Assembly: GCF_014636295.1 (NCBI RefSeq)
Contig: NZ_BMEC01000004.1
Location: 147,926 to 211,925 of the forward strand
Direction of reading: 5' to 3'
Length of the DNA: 64,000 bases
DNA from: Marivirga lumbricoides
GTDB taxonomy: Bacteria; Bacteroidota; Bacteroidia; Cytophagales; Cyclobacteriaceae
Under the pieces are notes generated by a model, which searched no databases, was not told the DNA's origin, and saw nothing but the letters and a program-made list of their open reading frames with translations. Shown here one piece after another: positions 9,074 to 19,268 of the stretch (positions are counted from its first letter, which is position 1; each line of letters begins with the position of its first letter). The translations under genes and the position numbers were made by a program.

Positions 9074-11527
9074 ATGCTTAAAAACTATCTAAAAATCGCC
9101 TGGAGGAACCTGAGAAAGCATAAGCTTTATTCAGCTATCAATGTTATTGGTCTTTCAGTAGGAGTGGCTTGCTCCTTAATGATTGCCCTTTATGTACTGC
9201 ATGAAATGAGTTACGATAATTTCCATCAGAACTCAGAAAATATTTACAGACTAAACAGGGATATAAAGGTAGGAGAAAATTTCTATCATTTTGCAATATC
9301 TCCTGCACCGGTTGCCTCTTTTATGAAAGAAGAAATTCCTGAAGTAGAAAAAGCAGTTCGGCTAAGAAACTTAGGTTCTTTCCTGGTGAAACGACCCGAA
9401 ATGAGCCAAAGCTTTAAAGAAACAAGGTTGATTTTTGCGGATTCAGGTTTTTTTGACCTCTTTAGTTTTCAATTACTAAAGGGCAACCCATCTCAGCAAC
9501 TCAAGGAACCTAATACTATAGTGTTAAGCCGTACAATGGCGGACAAGTATTTCAGGAATGAAAGTGCGATTAACAAATCATTGATTTTGGATGGTGATGA
9601 AACATATAAGATAACCGGTGTATTTGAAGACATGCCGGAAAACTCGCATATCCAATATGATTTCCTGATTTCTATGTCCTCCATAGAGGAGCAGGCGAGC
9701 AACAACAGCTGGACCAGTAACAATTTCTTTACTTACTACCAACTACGTGATGATGCTAGTCTGAAGAATGTGATCGATAAAATTAATCAGAAATCTGATG
9801 CAGAATTAGCGATTGTTCTTGAGACTATGATGAATGGAAAAACCATTGAAGAATTCAAAGCTGAAGGAGGCACAATGGATTTCTTTATGCAACCTCTGGA
9901 AGATGTTTACCTTCAGTCTGATTTTACCATTGACATAGGCAGAACGGGGAATAGAAACTATGTTATTCTTTTCGGATTAATCGCTGTTTTCATCATTATT
10001 TTAGCCAGTATTAACTTTATGAATCTTTCCACTGCGCGCTCAGCTAACAGAGGAAAAGAAGTGGGTGTGCGAAAAGTGTTAGGATCCTACCGATCTAACT
10101 TAGTAGGCCAGTTTCTGACAGAATCTATTTTATTGAGTGTGTTTTCATTTATGGTGGGGCTATTCCTGGTAGTATTACTTTTACCCTATTTTAATGAGTT
10201 AACAGATAAACGATTGGTACTACCTGTAGACAGCCCTGTTTTTATAATAGTTTTAATAGCATCATCATTAATAATAGGTATGTTGGCCGGTTTATATCCT
10301 TCGTTTTACCTGAGTGCTTTTAACCCTGTAGACACATTAAAAGGAAAGCTTTCTACTGCTTCCGGTAACAGTGCTGTAAGAAGCGGACTGGTAGTTTTCC
10401 AGTTCTTTATAAGTATACTTTTAATCACAGGAACGGTTGCCATTTACAAGCAACTGCAATTTATACAGAATAGAAATATCGGCTTTGAAAAGGATCAGGT
10501 CATTCTGTTGAATGATCCTTATATGCTGGGCAATAAAACAGAGGCTTTTAAGGAAGAGATCAAAAAACTTCCCAATGTAGTTTCTGCAAGTTACAGTGGC
10601 TTTATTCCCATTAGCGGATATAGTAGAACTGATAATACTTACTGGCCGGTGGGTCAGGATGCCTCTGATAATAATTTGGTAGGCATCCAGATGTGGAGGG
10701 TAGATCCGGATTATGTCACAACCATGGGTATGAAAGTAATTGATGGCAGGGATTTTAATAAAGAAATAGCCTCAGATTCTTCCGGTGTAATACTGAATGA
10801 AAGAGCCTTTGAAATGTTCGGTTTTAAAAGAGGAGAAGACAATGCTATCCAAACAAATGCTTTTGATGAATCGAACAACCTGATTGAAGGAGAATTTGAG
10901 CAGCACAAGGTGCTGGGGGTAGTAGAGGATTTCAATTTTGAATCCATGAAAGAAAATATCGGGCCCCTGGCATTATTTATGGGAAGTAGTACTTCCTCAA
11001 TGGTGATCAAATTGCAATCAGATGAAATAGCCTCTACTTTATCTAATATAGAAACCAAATGGAATGAATTTGACTCCAGTTTGCCATTCAGCTATACATT
11101 CTTGGATGAAGAGTTCGCCAATATGTACAATGCAGAGCTTAAGCTGGCCCAGGTGTTTTCCATTTTCGCAGGCCTTGCCATATTTATTGGTTGCTTAGGA
11201 TTATTTGCTCTGGCTTCTTTTATGGCAGAGCAGAGAGCAAAGGAAATAGGTATCCGAAAAGTGCTGGGAGCCTCAGTTAATGGAATAGTGCTATTACTTT
11301 CCAAGCAGTTTTCCCGATTAGTGATTTTGGCCTTTTTATTAGCTGTACCGCTTGCCTGGTGGGGTATTTCTCAATGGCTGGAAGGCTATAATTACAGGAT
11401 AAACATTGGTTGGGAATTATTTGCAATTGCAGGTATTTCGGCCTTTTTAATTGCCTGGCTTACAGTGGCCTACCATTCTATAAAAGCGGCAGTAAGCAAT
11501 CCTGTAAATTCTTTAAAAAGTGAATAA
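9074..11527 (+). CDS. FtsX/MacB-type ABC transporter permease
   Basis: An 817-residue permease starting MLKNYLKIAWRNLRKHK. FtsX block 1 is near residue 298 (INFMNLSTARSANRGKEVG, then VRKVLGSY), the mid-protein helix near 430-450, and the C-terminal block near 694 with RAKEIGIRKVLGA. It ends NPVNSLKSE. The second periplasmic domain carries a longer insert than its neighbours (an acidic, Asn-rich segment encoded around 10830-10910). Same strand and 45 bp before the next copy, so probably one transcript. Confidence 0.93.
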   Translation: MLKNYLKIAWRNLRKHKLYSAINVIGLSVGVACSLMIALYVLHEMSYDNFHQNSENIYRLNRDIKVGENFYHFAISPAPVASFMKEEIPEVEKAVRLRNLGSFLVKRPEMSQSFKETRLIFADSGFFDLFSFQLLKGNPSQQLKEPNTIVLSRTMADKYFRNESAINKSLILDGDETYKITGVFEDMPENSHIQYDFLISMSSIEEQASNNSWTSNNFFTYYQLRDDASLKNVIDKINQKSDAELAIVLETMMNGKTIEEFKAEGGTMDFFMQPLEDVYLQSDFTIDIGRTGNRNYVILFGLIAVFIIILASINFMNLSTARSANRGKEVGVRKVLGSYRSNLVGQFLTESILLSVFSFMVGLFLVVLLLPYFNELTDKRLVLPVDSPVFIIVLIASSLIIGMLAGLYPSFYLSAFNPVDTLKGKLSTASGNSAVRSGLVVFQFFISILLITGTVAIYKQLQFIQNRNIGFEKDQVILLNDPYMLGNKTEAFKEEIKKLPNVVSASYSGFIPISGYSRTDNTYWPVGQDASDNNLVGIQMWRVDPDYVTTMGMKVIDGRDFNKEIASDSSGVILNERAFEMFGFKRGEDNAIQTNAFDESNNLIEGEFEQHKVLGVVEDFNFESMKENIGPLALFMGSSTSSMVIKLQSDEIASTLSNIETKWNEFDSSLPFSYTFLDEEFANMYNAELKLAQVFSIFAGLAIFIGCLGLFALASFMAEQRAKEIGIRKVLGASVNGIVLLLSKQFSRLVILAFLLAVPLAWWGISQWLEGYNYRINIGWELFAIAGISAFLIAWLTVAYHSIKAAVSNPVNSLKSE

Positions 11528-11572
11528 TACTATTTGAGAATTCGATAAAAAGAATAACTAAAATCAAAGCTC

Positions 11573-13969
11573 ATGTTCAGAAATATAATAAAAATCGCTT
11601 TTCGTAGTCTGTTAAAGAATAAGAGCCATACAGCTATAAATTTGGTAGGCTTGAGTATAGGTATCACAGCTACTTTTGTAATATTTCTCATTTTAAAATT
11701 TGACTTTAGCTTTGATAAGTATCACGATGATGCAGGTAATATCTATAGATTGGTAAAGGAAGAGATAACACATGGAGATAAAGATTTTGATATAGGTATT
11801 CCTTATCCACTTAGGAAAACTTTTAAAGAGAGTTTTCCTGAAGTAGAGCATTTCGCCATGGTTGATATGAGCAATGGGAGTTTAATTTCAATTGAGAAAA
11901 ATGGTCAAAAAATAAAATATGGTTTGGATAACGCTAGTGTAGCATTTGTGACAGCTGAATATTTTGACATTTTTGATTACGAATTTTTACAAGGTACCCC
12001 TCAGTCATTATTTAATACTGCCAATGCGGCCGTGCTTACCCAATCTCAGGCGGAAAATCTATTTGGCAGTCATCAACAAGCTATAGGGAAAAGCATCATC
12101 TTAGATAACAATTATGAAGTATTGGTTTCAGCTATAGTTGCAGACCCTCCTGCTAATACTGATTTACCCTTTCAATTAATTCTTAATCAAGAATTAGGAG
12201 GAGCCGACAGAATTTGGGATTCATGGGGAGCAACATCCAGTTCAGTGCAGGCATTTATAAAAGTACATGACAATGTTGATATGGCGAATTTCAATCATCA
12301 AATTGCCGATTTCATACAAAGAAATATATCAGAAGATAATCCTACTGAAATTCGTTTAGTAGCACAACCTCTTGCTGAAATGCATACGGATTTTCGTTAT
12401 GGAACTTTCACGGGTAGGTTAGCTACAGAACGGGAAACAATTACACTTGCGCTTGTTGGAATATTACTACTATTGGCGGCATGTATCAATTTTGTAAATC
12501 TTAACACTGCTTTAGCCAGCAAAAGAGCAAAAGAGATAGGTATAAGAAAAGTTTTAGGAGGGGGAAGGCTTCAATTAATGAAACAGTTCATGATGGAAAC
12601 GGCTATCATCACGCTAATCGCCATATTTATGGCAATAGGCTTGTCCGAAATAGCGACTAATCATATTGAACCATTTATCGGTTATGATATACCAGAGATT
12701 TCTTATGATGTAAGCCTAATCACAGCTTTATTTGGGTTATTCATAACTGTAACCCTTCTGTCAGGACTTTACCCTGCCTTTATACTATCTGGTTATAAAC
12801 CTATACAGGCATTGAAAAGTAAATTAAATGAAGTGGATAAATCTAGCTTTTCCGTGAGAAAATCTCTTGTAGTTTCACAGCTTGTTATCTCTCAGGTAAT
12901 GATAGTGGCCGTAGTAGTGGTGACCAGGCAAATGAATTTTTTCCTGGCGCAGCCTATGGGTATCAATTCAGAGAATATTATTGAAATGCCAGTATATGAT
13001 GCGGATCAAACCAATTTTGAAAACCTAAGTAACAGAATTTCAGAAATTGATGGGGTTAAGCATGTTTCTTTTTCAAATACAGGTGCAGCTTCAAGCTCCA
13101 CCTGGGGCGGTAAAATTTATTATGTCAAAAATGGCGCAGAAGAAATTGCCAGTAATGTGGTGCAGGTCAAAAATATTGATGATCAATACTTAGATACTTA
13201 TGATATAGAATTGTTGGCAGGAAGAAATATTAGAGAGGATACTATAAGGGAATATTTGCTTAACGAGCAAACAGTTAAAGCATTGGGAGTGGAAAACTAT
13301 GAAGATATGCTCGGGGCCACTGTACAGGTTTGGGGAACAGATGGGCAAGTAGTAGGCATTATCAAAGATTTTTATACAACATCTTTACATCAGGAAAAAC
13401 CACCTATAGCGCTGTGGTACGATAAAGAAAACTTCACACAGGTAGCTGTCAAAATAGATAACAGCATGGCCGATAATATACTACCGACCATTCAAAAAGA
13501 GTGGGAGCTTAGCTATCCCGACTATTTGTTTACTTATAGCTATTTGGATGATACGATCGATCAGTTTTACATTAATGAAGCAAGGATGAAACGTACTTTC
13601 AGTCTCTTTACCGGCATTGCCTTATTTATAGGTGCTATCGGTTTGTTAGGCTTACTTTCATACATTGTACAGAGCAGAACTAAAGAAATAGGTGTAAGAA
13701 AAGTGCTGGGAGCCAGTATATCTGAAATCATGCAATTGCTAACATTCGATTTTGTTAAACTGGTTATTGTGGCTTTTTTGATTGCTATACCAGTTTCCTT
13801 GTACTTTATGAATCAATGGCTACAGGATTTTACCAATAGAATATCCATCAGTATATGGGTGTTTTTGATAGCTTTTTTGACCTCCGTATTTATTACATTA
13901 TTAATAATTGTATACAAGGCGTTTAGGGCATCAATTATCAACCCGGTAAAAATACTTAAAGACGAATAA
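11573..13969 (+). CDS. FtsX/MacB-type ABC transporter permease
   Basis: A 798-residue copy starting MFRNIIKIAFRSLLKNK. Block 1 lies near residue 289 with NFVNLNTALASKRAKEIG, then IRKVLGGG; the final block is near 677 with RTKEIGVRKVLGA. The C-terminus is NPVKILKDE. The last three helices are followed by the short cytoplasmic NPxxxLKxE tail seen in all eight paralogues. It is separated by only 18 bp from the next gene. The first periplasmic domain differs clearly from those of the upstream genes, which suggests the copies do not all bind the same partner or cargo. Confidence 0.92.
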   Translation: MFRNIIKIAFRSLLKNKSHTAINLVGLSIGITATFVIFLILKFDFSFDKYHDDAGNIYRLVKEEITHGDKDFDIGIPYPLRKTFKESFPEVEHFAMVDMSNGSLISIEKNGQKIKYGLDNASVAFVTAEYFDIFDYEFLQGTPQSLFNTANAAVLTQSQAENLFGSHQQAIGKSIILDNNYEVLVSAIVADPPANTDLPFQLILNQELGGADRIWDSWGATSSSVQAFIKVHDNVDMANFNHQIADFIQRNISEDNPTEIRLVAQPLAEMHTDFRYGTFTGRLATERETITLALVGILLLLAACINFVNLNTALASKRAKEIGIRKVLGGGRLQLMKQFMMETAIITLIAIFMAIGLSEIATNHIEPFIGYDIPEISYDVSLITALFGLFITVTLLSGLYPAFILSGYKPIQALKSKLNEVDKSSFSVRKSLVVSQLVISQVMIVAVVVVTRQMNFFLAQPMGINSENIIEMPVYDADQTNFENLSNRISEIDGVKHVSFSNTGAASSSTWGGKIYYVKNGAEEIASNVVQVKNIDDQYLDTYDIELLAGRNIREDTIREYLLNEQTVKALGVENYEDMLGATVQVWGTDGQVVGIIKDFYTTSLHQEKPPIALWYDKENFTQVAVKIDNSMADNILPTIQKEWELSYPDYLFTYSYLDDTIDQFYINEARMKRTFSLFTGIALFIGAIGLLGLLSYIVQSRTKEIGVRKVLGASISEIMQLLTFDFVKLVIVAFLIAIPVSLYFMNQWLQDFTNRISISIWVFLIAFLTSVFITLLIIVYKAFRASIINPVKILKDE

Positions 13970-13987
13970 CCTTAAAACATAATCATT

Positions 13988-16384
13988 ATGCTACTCAATT
14001 ACTTGAAAATTGCACTTCGCAATATAAAGCGCCATAGTCTTCGCTCATTCATCCATGTACTAGGTTTGTCTATAGGCATTGCAGCTTGCTTTGTTATTTA
14101 TAACCTGGTGTCCTATGAGTATAGCTTCGATACCTTTCACCCGGAGAAGGAAAAGATTAACAGACTTACTACTTTAACCACTAACGGAGTGGAAGATTGG
14201 CCTAATCCTGGCTCACCTATTCCACTAGCTGAAGCAGTAAGGAATGAAATGAAATCAGCAGAAGCTGTTACTCAATTATATACTATTAGGTGTCTGGTGG
14301 AATCTGCTGATAAGGAGGACAACTATGGTATAACCAATAAAGCTGTATTTACTGACCCTCAATATTTTGAGTTTTTCAAATATGAGTGGCTGGCAGGTAA
14401 TCCTGCTTCTTTAGAAGATGCTTATACTGTAGTACTTACACAAAGTAAGGCTGAAAAATATTTTGGCAATACTACTCTTAACAACATAGTGGGGAAAGAA
14501 TTAATTTATACAGATACCATTAGAGTCACCGTTGCAGGAGTAGTAGCTGATTTAAAAGAGCAAACAGATTTAATATTTACCGATTTTCTGTCTTACTCCA
14601 CAATTCTAAATAATCCTCATATCCGTAAGTTTAGAAATGTGGACGATTGGGAAACAGTTAATTCTTCTGCCCAGCTTTTTGTAAAGGTTGATCCAACAGA
14701 AACTGAACTGGCAAAAAGAGAATTATTGGCTATAACTGATAAAAATATTGAAGAAGATGGTAACTGGACTACCACTTTTGATCTGGAACCATTAAATCAA
14801 TTGCATTTTTCAGATAACTACGCTTTTCATACTGCCGACAAATCCACCTTAAACGGATTAATAGCTATTGCATTTTTTATTCTGATAATTGCCTGTATAA
14901 ACTTTATCAATCTGGAGACAGCTCAATCCAAATTAAGGACTAAAGAGGTAGCAGTAAGAAAAACCCTGGGCAGCTCCAGGAAACAGTTGGTAAGTCAGTT
15001 TTTGACGGAAACTTATATACTAATAATTACCTCCATTGTATTAGCCATTTTTATGAGTGAGCTGGGTATCATTTATTTTAAGGAAGTATTACCCGAGAAC
15101 TTTAATTTTAGCTATTTTACTTTCTGGAACTTACTATTTCTCTTAGGGTTATCGCTTATAGTTCTTCTGTTTTCAGGATTTTATCCTGCCTCTATTTTGT
15201 CCGGATTTTCACCTATAAAAGCCTTAAGAAGTACTCAATCTGCAGGCAGAAGATTCAATTTTCAATACTTTTTAAGAAAGAACCTCATTGTATTTCAGTT
15301 TGCCTCTTCTATTGCATTCATCATAGTTATTCTAGGCATAAGTGCACAGATTAATTATTTGATGGAAAAGGAAGTAGGCTTTAACAAAGAAGCAGTATTG
15401 CATATTAATACTCCTTTTAAAGATTCACTTTCCAAAACTGAATTGTTAAAAGCTAAGTTGGAATCCATTGCGGGAGTCAAAAATGTTGCATTAAGTAGTG
15501 ATATGCTGATTTCCAATTCTTTGTGGACTACCTCGGTGGATTATGAAATAAATGGACAAAAGGAGGAAATTAATATACAATCAAAAATAGGAGATACCTC
15601 TTATTTAGGCCTCTATGAAGTACCTATTTTGGCAGGAAGAAATTTTACCACAGATGAAACAGAGATTGTGGTCAATGAAGCTGCATTGGAAAAATTAGGG
15701 ATTCTTGATCCACAGGATGCATTAGGAAAAACTGTGTTATATGATAGCAGCAATCTATCAATAGTAGGGGTGATACCAAATATTCATACAGAATCGATGT
15801 ATGAAGCTATCAGGCCAATGATGATGGGCTATGATAAAAGAAACTTATTTACAGTAAACGTAAAACTAGCTTCCAATGTAGATGTCACCGGCATTGTAGA
15901 CCAAATGAAAGATACCTACAAAAAAGTTTATCCAAACGAAACCTATGAATTCCAGTTCCTGGATGAGACAGTGGAGGACTTTTACCGAAGTGAGGTAAGG
16001 TTACAAAAGGTGTTGTTTTTTGCTACTTCTATAGCGATATTAATCAGTTGTTTGGGCTTGTTCGGGCTCGCGTCTTTTACTATTGCGCAACGCACTAAAG
16101 AAATCAGTATTCGAAAAGTTTTAGGAGCCTCCATTAGTAGTATTTTAGTGCTGATTTCTAAAGAATATGCTTTATTAATAGGAATCTCTTTTGTGGTTGC
16201 CATCTATCCTGCATGGTATTTTATGTCGGAGTGGCTGGGTAATTTTCAGTTCAGGATGGATACACCGGTAAGTATTTACTTGCTGGCGGGAGGAATAGCT
16301 TTTCTGCTTAGTATTGGCATAGTGGCTCTACACTCTCTAAAAGCTGCCAATAGCAACCCGGCGGAGGTGCTGAAAGATGAGTGA
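13988..16384 (+). CDS. FtsX/MacB-type ABC transporter permease
   Basis: The last permease of the uninterrupted array, 798 residues, starting MLLNYLKIALRNIKRHS. Block 1 is near residue 287 (INFINLETAQSKLRTKEVA, then VRKTLGSS) and block 2 near 674 (RTKEISIRKVLGA); the tail is NPAEVLKDE. NLETAQ in place of NLSTAR is shared in style with its upstream neighbour (NLNTAL), so these two form a sub-pair. No terminator hairpin is visible after the stop; an AT-rich gap of 91 bp leads to an unrelated exported protein. Confidence 0.92.
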   Translation: MLLNYLKIALRNIKRHSLRSFIHVLGLSIGIAACFVIYNLVSYEYSFDTFHPEKEKINRLTTLTTNGVEDWPNPGSPIPLAEAVRNEMKSAEAVTQLYTIRCLVESADKEDNYGITNKAVFTDPQYFEFFKYEWLAGNPASLEDAYTVVLTQSKAEKYFGNTTLNNIVGKELIYTDTIRVTVAGVVADLKEQTDLIFTDFLSYSTILNNPHIRKFRNVDDWETVNSSAQLFVKVDPTETELAKRELLAITDKNIEEDGNWTTTFDLEPLNQLHFSDNYAFHTADKSTLNGLIAIAFFILIIACINFINLETAQSKLRTKEVAVRKTLGSSRKQLVSQFLTETYILIITSIVLAIFMSELGIIYFKEVLPENFNFSYFTFWNLLFLLGLSLIVLLFSGFYPASILSGFSPIKALRSTQSAGRRFNFQYFLRKNLIVFQFASSIAFIIVILGISAQINYLMEKEVGFNKEAVLHINTPFKDSLSKTELLKAKLESIAGVKNVALSSDMLISNSLWTTSVDYEINGQKEEINIQSKIGDTSYLGLYEVPILAGRNFTTDETEIVVNEAALEKLGILDPQDALGKTVLYDSSNLSIVGVIPNIHTESMYEAIRPMMMGYDKRNLFTVNVKLASNVDVTGIVDQMKDTYKKVYPNETYEFQFLDETVEDFYRSEVRLQKVLFFATSIAILISCLGLFGLASFTIAQRTKEISIRKVLGASISSILVLISKEYALLIGISFVVAIYPAWYFMSEWLGNFQFRMDTPVSIYLLAGGIAFLLSIGIVALHSLKAANSNPAEVLKDE

Positions 16385-16475
16385 TTTGAATATGAGAATT
16401 TTTATTTAAACATCTAATTATTTAAACTAATGGTATTATAACTTACGTTATAGGTTAACAAACATTTAATTTTAG

Positions 16476-17960
16476 ATGAGCTTAAGTAGAATTTTTTTAG
16501 GCATTATTTTAATTGCATTTAATAGTTCCTCATTAATTGCTCAAAAGGAAGTTTCCAACTGGATTGTAGGTGAATCAATAGGCTTCAATTTTAATAATGG
16601 AAGATTTGATATTTTTAATCGCCCGACTAATCCTGATCAAACTTTGAGGTCTTCAACAATTTCTTATTCAGATCCAACGACTGGAGAATTGCTTTTTTTT
16701 TCAGATGGTAAATATCTTTGGAATAGGGATTTTGGTATTGTGAATAGAGATAATCCTTTCAAAAGTGGTGTCAACTCATTAAACCAAACCATTATTTCTA
16801 CCCCTATAGGTAACAATGAACATATAATCTTTACTATTAAGCAGTCTTTAGATCAAAATGATGGAGCTTTTTACCATATTTATAATACTGAAAAAAATGA
16901 ATTGACTTCTATTAATGAAAAAGTTGTTTCAGGAGTTGCTGAAAAAATTACTTTAATACCAAAGAATAAAAAATATTCATATTGGCTGATAATGCAGGAT
17001 CTCTTAACCAGTAATTTGCTTATTTATTCTGTGGAAGGTAAATCTATTGATTTAATAAATTCATATCCTTTAGAGGGATTAATAGAACAGCCTGAATTGA
17101 ACGATAATGCTGGTTATTTACAATCCTCTCCCAATGGTGAGTTTCTCGTTAATTTAAATTACTCTGAAAATCCTTTATATAATATTGTCGAATTGTTTCG
17201 CTTCAATAAAGTATTAGGGGAAATTGTAAAAATAGGAACACTTGGTAATTATGATTTTCTTTTCTCAGCTATATTCTCCCCGGATAATAGTAAATTATTT
17301 ATAACATATGGTGGTGACGGATCAGGTACGGAACCATTGATTCAATATGATCTTTCAGTTGCTTCAGTGGATGAAATTATTAGGACAAGAGACTCCCTGA
17401 AGTTTGAGTATGAGGTATTCCCTGAAAGTGATTTATTTCATACTATTACTCCCACTATACTTCAAACTGGATACGATGGTAAAATTTACAATAGTTTTTT
17501 AGGAAGTATTCGTGGCCCTAATGGGGCTCTTAATAGAACTATAGCCATAATTAAAAATCCAAATGAAAAAATTCAAAATATTGATTTTGAAATTATAGCT
17601 TTAAAAACGGAGGCAATAAAAACAAATATTGGATTTGTAGAGTCCTTTCCTCAATTTCCTCAATATTATTTTGATAATATTCCTACTAAAAATTTATATT
17701 ACGGAGAGTGCCCGGGCTTGAAATCTCTGGTTTTTTATCCAAACCCTACAGATGATGTTTTATATTTAAGTTATGATAATCCAGTTTGTTTGTACCCATT
17801 TGAAATAGAGGTGTTTAATAGTTTTGGCCAGCTGATAACTAAGTTTAGATATAACAAGGAAGATGAAGGGGTAAGCTTAAGTAATTTTTCTTCTGGTCTT
17901 TATTTCATTTTAGTTAGAAATAACTATGATACTATCCTGAGAAAAGTAGTCGTACTTTAA
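16476..17960 (+). CDS. Exported protein with propeller-like repeats and T9SS sorting domain
   Basis: This 494-residue protein has an N-terminal signal peptide ending near residue 22 (SLIAQ). The N-terminal region (WIVGESIGFNFNNGRF ... LFFSDGKYLWNRD) resembles the start of the propeller-like exported proteins common in Bacteroidota gliding/T9SS sets, with several beta-rich repeats after it. The last ~75 residues form a T9SS type-A sorting domain: YPNPTDDVLYL, then FNSFGQLI, then LSNFSSGLYFILV and a KVVVL end. The protein should therefore cross the outer membrane through T9SS and be released or anchored at the surface. The partner or ligand is unknown. It lies between permeases but shares no sequence with them. 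The stop codon lies within a perfect hairpin. Confidence 0.85.
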   Translation: MSLSRIFLGIILIAFNSSSLIAQKEVSNWIVGESIGFNFNNGRFDIFNRPTNPDQTLRSSTISYSDPTTGELLFFSDGKYLWNRDFGIVNRDNPFKSGVNSLNQTIISTPIGNNEHIIFTIKQSLDQNDGAFYHIYNTEKNELTSINEKVVSGVAEKITLIPKNKKYSYWLIMQDLLTSNLLIYSVEGKSIDLINSYPLEGLIEQPELNDNAGYLQSSPNGEFLVNLNYSENPLYNIVELFRFNKVLGEIVKIGTLGNYDFLFSAIFSPDNSKLFITYGGDGSGTEPLIQYDLSVASVDEIIRTRDSLKFEYEVFPESDLFHTITPTILQTGYDGKIYNSFLGSIRGPNGALNRTIAIIKNPNEKIQNIDFEIIALKTEAIKTNIGFVESFPQFPQYYFDNIPTKNLYYGECPGLKSLVFYPNPTDDVLYLSYDNPVCLYPFEIEVFNSFGQLITKFRYNKEDEGVSLSNFSSGLYFILVRNNYDTILRKVVVL

Positions 17961-18012
17961 GTAAATACGACTACTTGATTTAGAGCATTTAATTAGGAAA
18001 ATTAAATGCTCT
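17944..18012. terminator. Two adjacent perfect hairpins at a convergent gene junction
   Basis: Stem one pairs AAGTAGTCGTA (17944-17954) with TACGACTACTT (17966-17976). Stem two pairs 13 bases (17982-17994) with 18000-18012 around an AGGAA loop. They span the stop codons of the two converging genes, so they probably act as a bidirectional terminator, although strong U-runs are missing. Confidence 0.6.
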
Positions 18013-18477
18013 TGGTACGCTATTATTAACTAATCCGCAGCTACCCGGAGCCGTGCACTGAGCATTGACTAATAAGGTGATTTGACTAGAAAAAGAAGCT
18101 CCTGTTAAAGTGGTGAGATTAATATTGGCTGTATAATTATTGGATGGCCCCACATCCCTTCCGCGAGAAGGAGGTGCTGTACCTCCATCTAACAAACAAC
18201 CAAATGCAAATTGTACATATAAGTTGGCAGGAGCTAAACCGGTGCCACATCCTGAACCACTTACAAAGCATGTACCACTTGTAGCTTTAATTCTTAAAGT
18301 ATAGTTTGTTCCAGGACTTAATGAGGAAACTGGATTTCCGCTACTATTTAAAATTGTGATTTGTAGATTGGGTAATATCTGCTCCTGTAATACTTGTTGA
18401 GAACAGCATTGTGCGCTTATATCTTTTGCATGGAATGCCGCCATCATAATCATAAATAGAATAATTAAATTTTTCAT
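17989..18477 (-). CDS. Small cysteine-containing exported protein, unknown function
   Basis: A 162-residue protein with a clear signal peptide (hydrophobic residues 4-16, cleavage likely after DISA). The mature part begins with QCCSQQ and has seven cysteines in all, the later ones in short Gly/Ser/Pro-rich stretches (SGSGCGTG, QCTAPGSCG), plus a beta-rich middle. No enzyme motif or family was recognised. It follows the 152-residue lipoprotein gene by 5 bp, so the two should be co-transcribed and may act together in the periplasm or at the surface. It has no T9SS tail. Confidence 0.7.
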   Translation of the reverse strand: MKNLIILFMIMMAAFHAKDISAQCCSQQVLQEQILPNLQITILNSSGNPVSSLSPGTNYTLRIKATSGTCFVSGSGCGTGLAPANLYVQFAFGCLLDGGTAPPSRGRDVGPSNNYTANINLTTLTGASFSSQITLLVNAQCTAPGSCGLVNNSVPRAFNFPN

Positions 18478-18482
18478 GACTT

Positions 18483-18941
18483 TTATTGTTTAGGTTTTGG
18501 AAGTAAAAATGATTGAGGTCTTTCTCTAATAAGTTCTTCTTTTTCTAAATAAATAGGAGCAATTGCAAAAAATATTTGGTTGAAGCCTTCATGGGTGAAT
18601 CTAACTTGCATTTCAAAATTTTCAGAAAAGCTCATATTTTTTAATGTTTTCTGATCTGTCTCAAGCCCATATTTGCTAATGATCTTAAAGATGATGGGTT
18701 TATCAGCTTTTATTTGTACTTTATAAGGTTTTCCAATTTCTATATCATCTTTAGATAAAATTTGCCGATTATTATCATCGAATAATTTAGCTTCTATTTT
18801 TGACTTTTGTTCAGTCCAGTTTAATTCTTCTAAATTAATTTCATCAGAGTTAAACAATTGTAATTCTTTTTGCTCCTGACATGTTGAGAACATTATTAAT
18901 GGAACAAAAATTAGGGATAAATACTGGATAGGTTTTTTCAT
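18483..18941 (-). CDS. Small predicted lipoprotein, unknown function
   Basis: A 152-residue protein with a lipoprotein signal: MKKPIQYLSLIF followed by hydrophobic residues and a lipobox ending at Cys21 (MFSTC). The mature part begins EQKELQLF and is charged, with alternating hydrophobic residues (about 45-130) that suggest a single beta-sandwich domain. It is the first gene of a two-gene unit with the cysteine-containing protein. Its upstream region is shared with the divergent permease at 19310. Function not recognised. Confidence 0.7.
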   Translation of the reverse strand: MKKPIQYLSLIFVPLIMFSTCQEQKELQLFNSDEINLEELNWTEQKSKIEAKLFDDNNRQILSKDDIEIGKPYKVQIKADKPIIFKIISKYGLETDQKTLKNMSFSENFEMQVRFTHEGFNQIFFAIAPIYLEKEELIRERPQSFLLPKPKQ

Positions 18942-19165
18942 GATTTTTAAAGTTTTAATTGAAATTAATTAGTGTGAAAGTTTATTATTGAATATTGACC
19001 TCCTTTCATTTAGTTTATTTTTACAGATAGTATAAGTGAAATTAAAAATAAAAAAAATAATTTGCAAGTACTATGGATAGTTATTTTGCTTATAGTGAGG
19101 GAGATAAGGAATTGTAAAGGCTAAAAAGACTAAAAAAATTAATTTATTAGCTATCAATGGCAGAC

Positions 19166-19179
19166 GTCCGCAAATGGAC
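19166..19179 (+). promoter_or_regulatory. Palindromic candidate enhancer site upstream of permease
   Basis: GTCCGCAAATGGAC is an interrupted palindrome (GTCC-N6-GGAC). The same type of site occurs at 22490-22503. Each ends exactly 74 bases before the first T of a TGGCAC element, as expected for the binding site of one sigma-54 activator. The activator itself is not in the window. Confidence 0.65.
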
Positions 19180-19252
19180 AATCTCAAAGCAATTATGAAC
19201 AGAGCGACAATACAAAGCTCTCAATTTTCTATTTAAAGCCTGTTTTGCACTG

Positions 19253-19268
19253 TGGCACCCCAATTGAA
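19253..19268 (+). promoter_or_regulatory. Sigma-54-like promoter of permease gene
   Basis: TGGCACCCCAATTGAA fits the -24/-12 pattern TGGCAC-N5-TTGC except for A instead of C at the end of the -12 element. It lies 57 bases before the ATG at 19310, giving a predicted leader of about 30 bases. Confidence 0.65.

Noticed and set aside
1..16384. Frameshifted or broken permease copies in the array
   Set aside because: All copies are full length with intact motifs and C-terminal tails; the first is only cut by the window edge.
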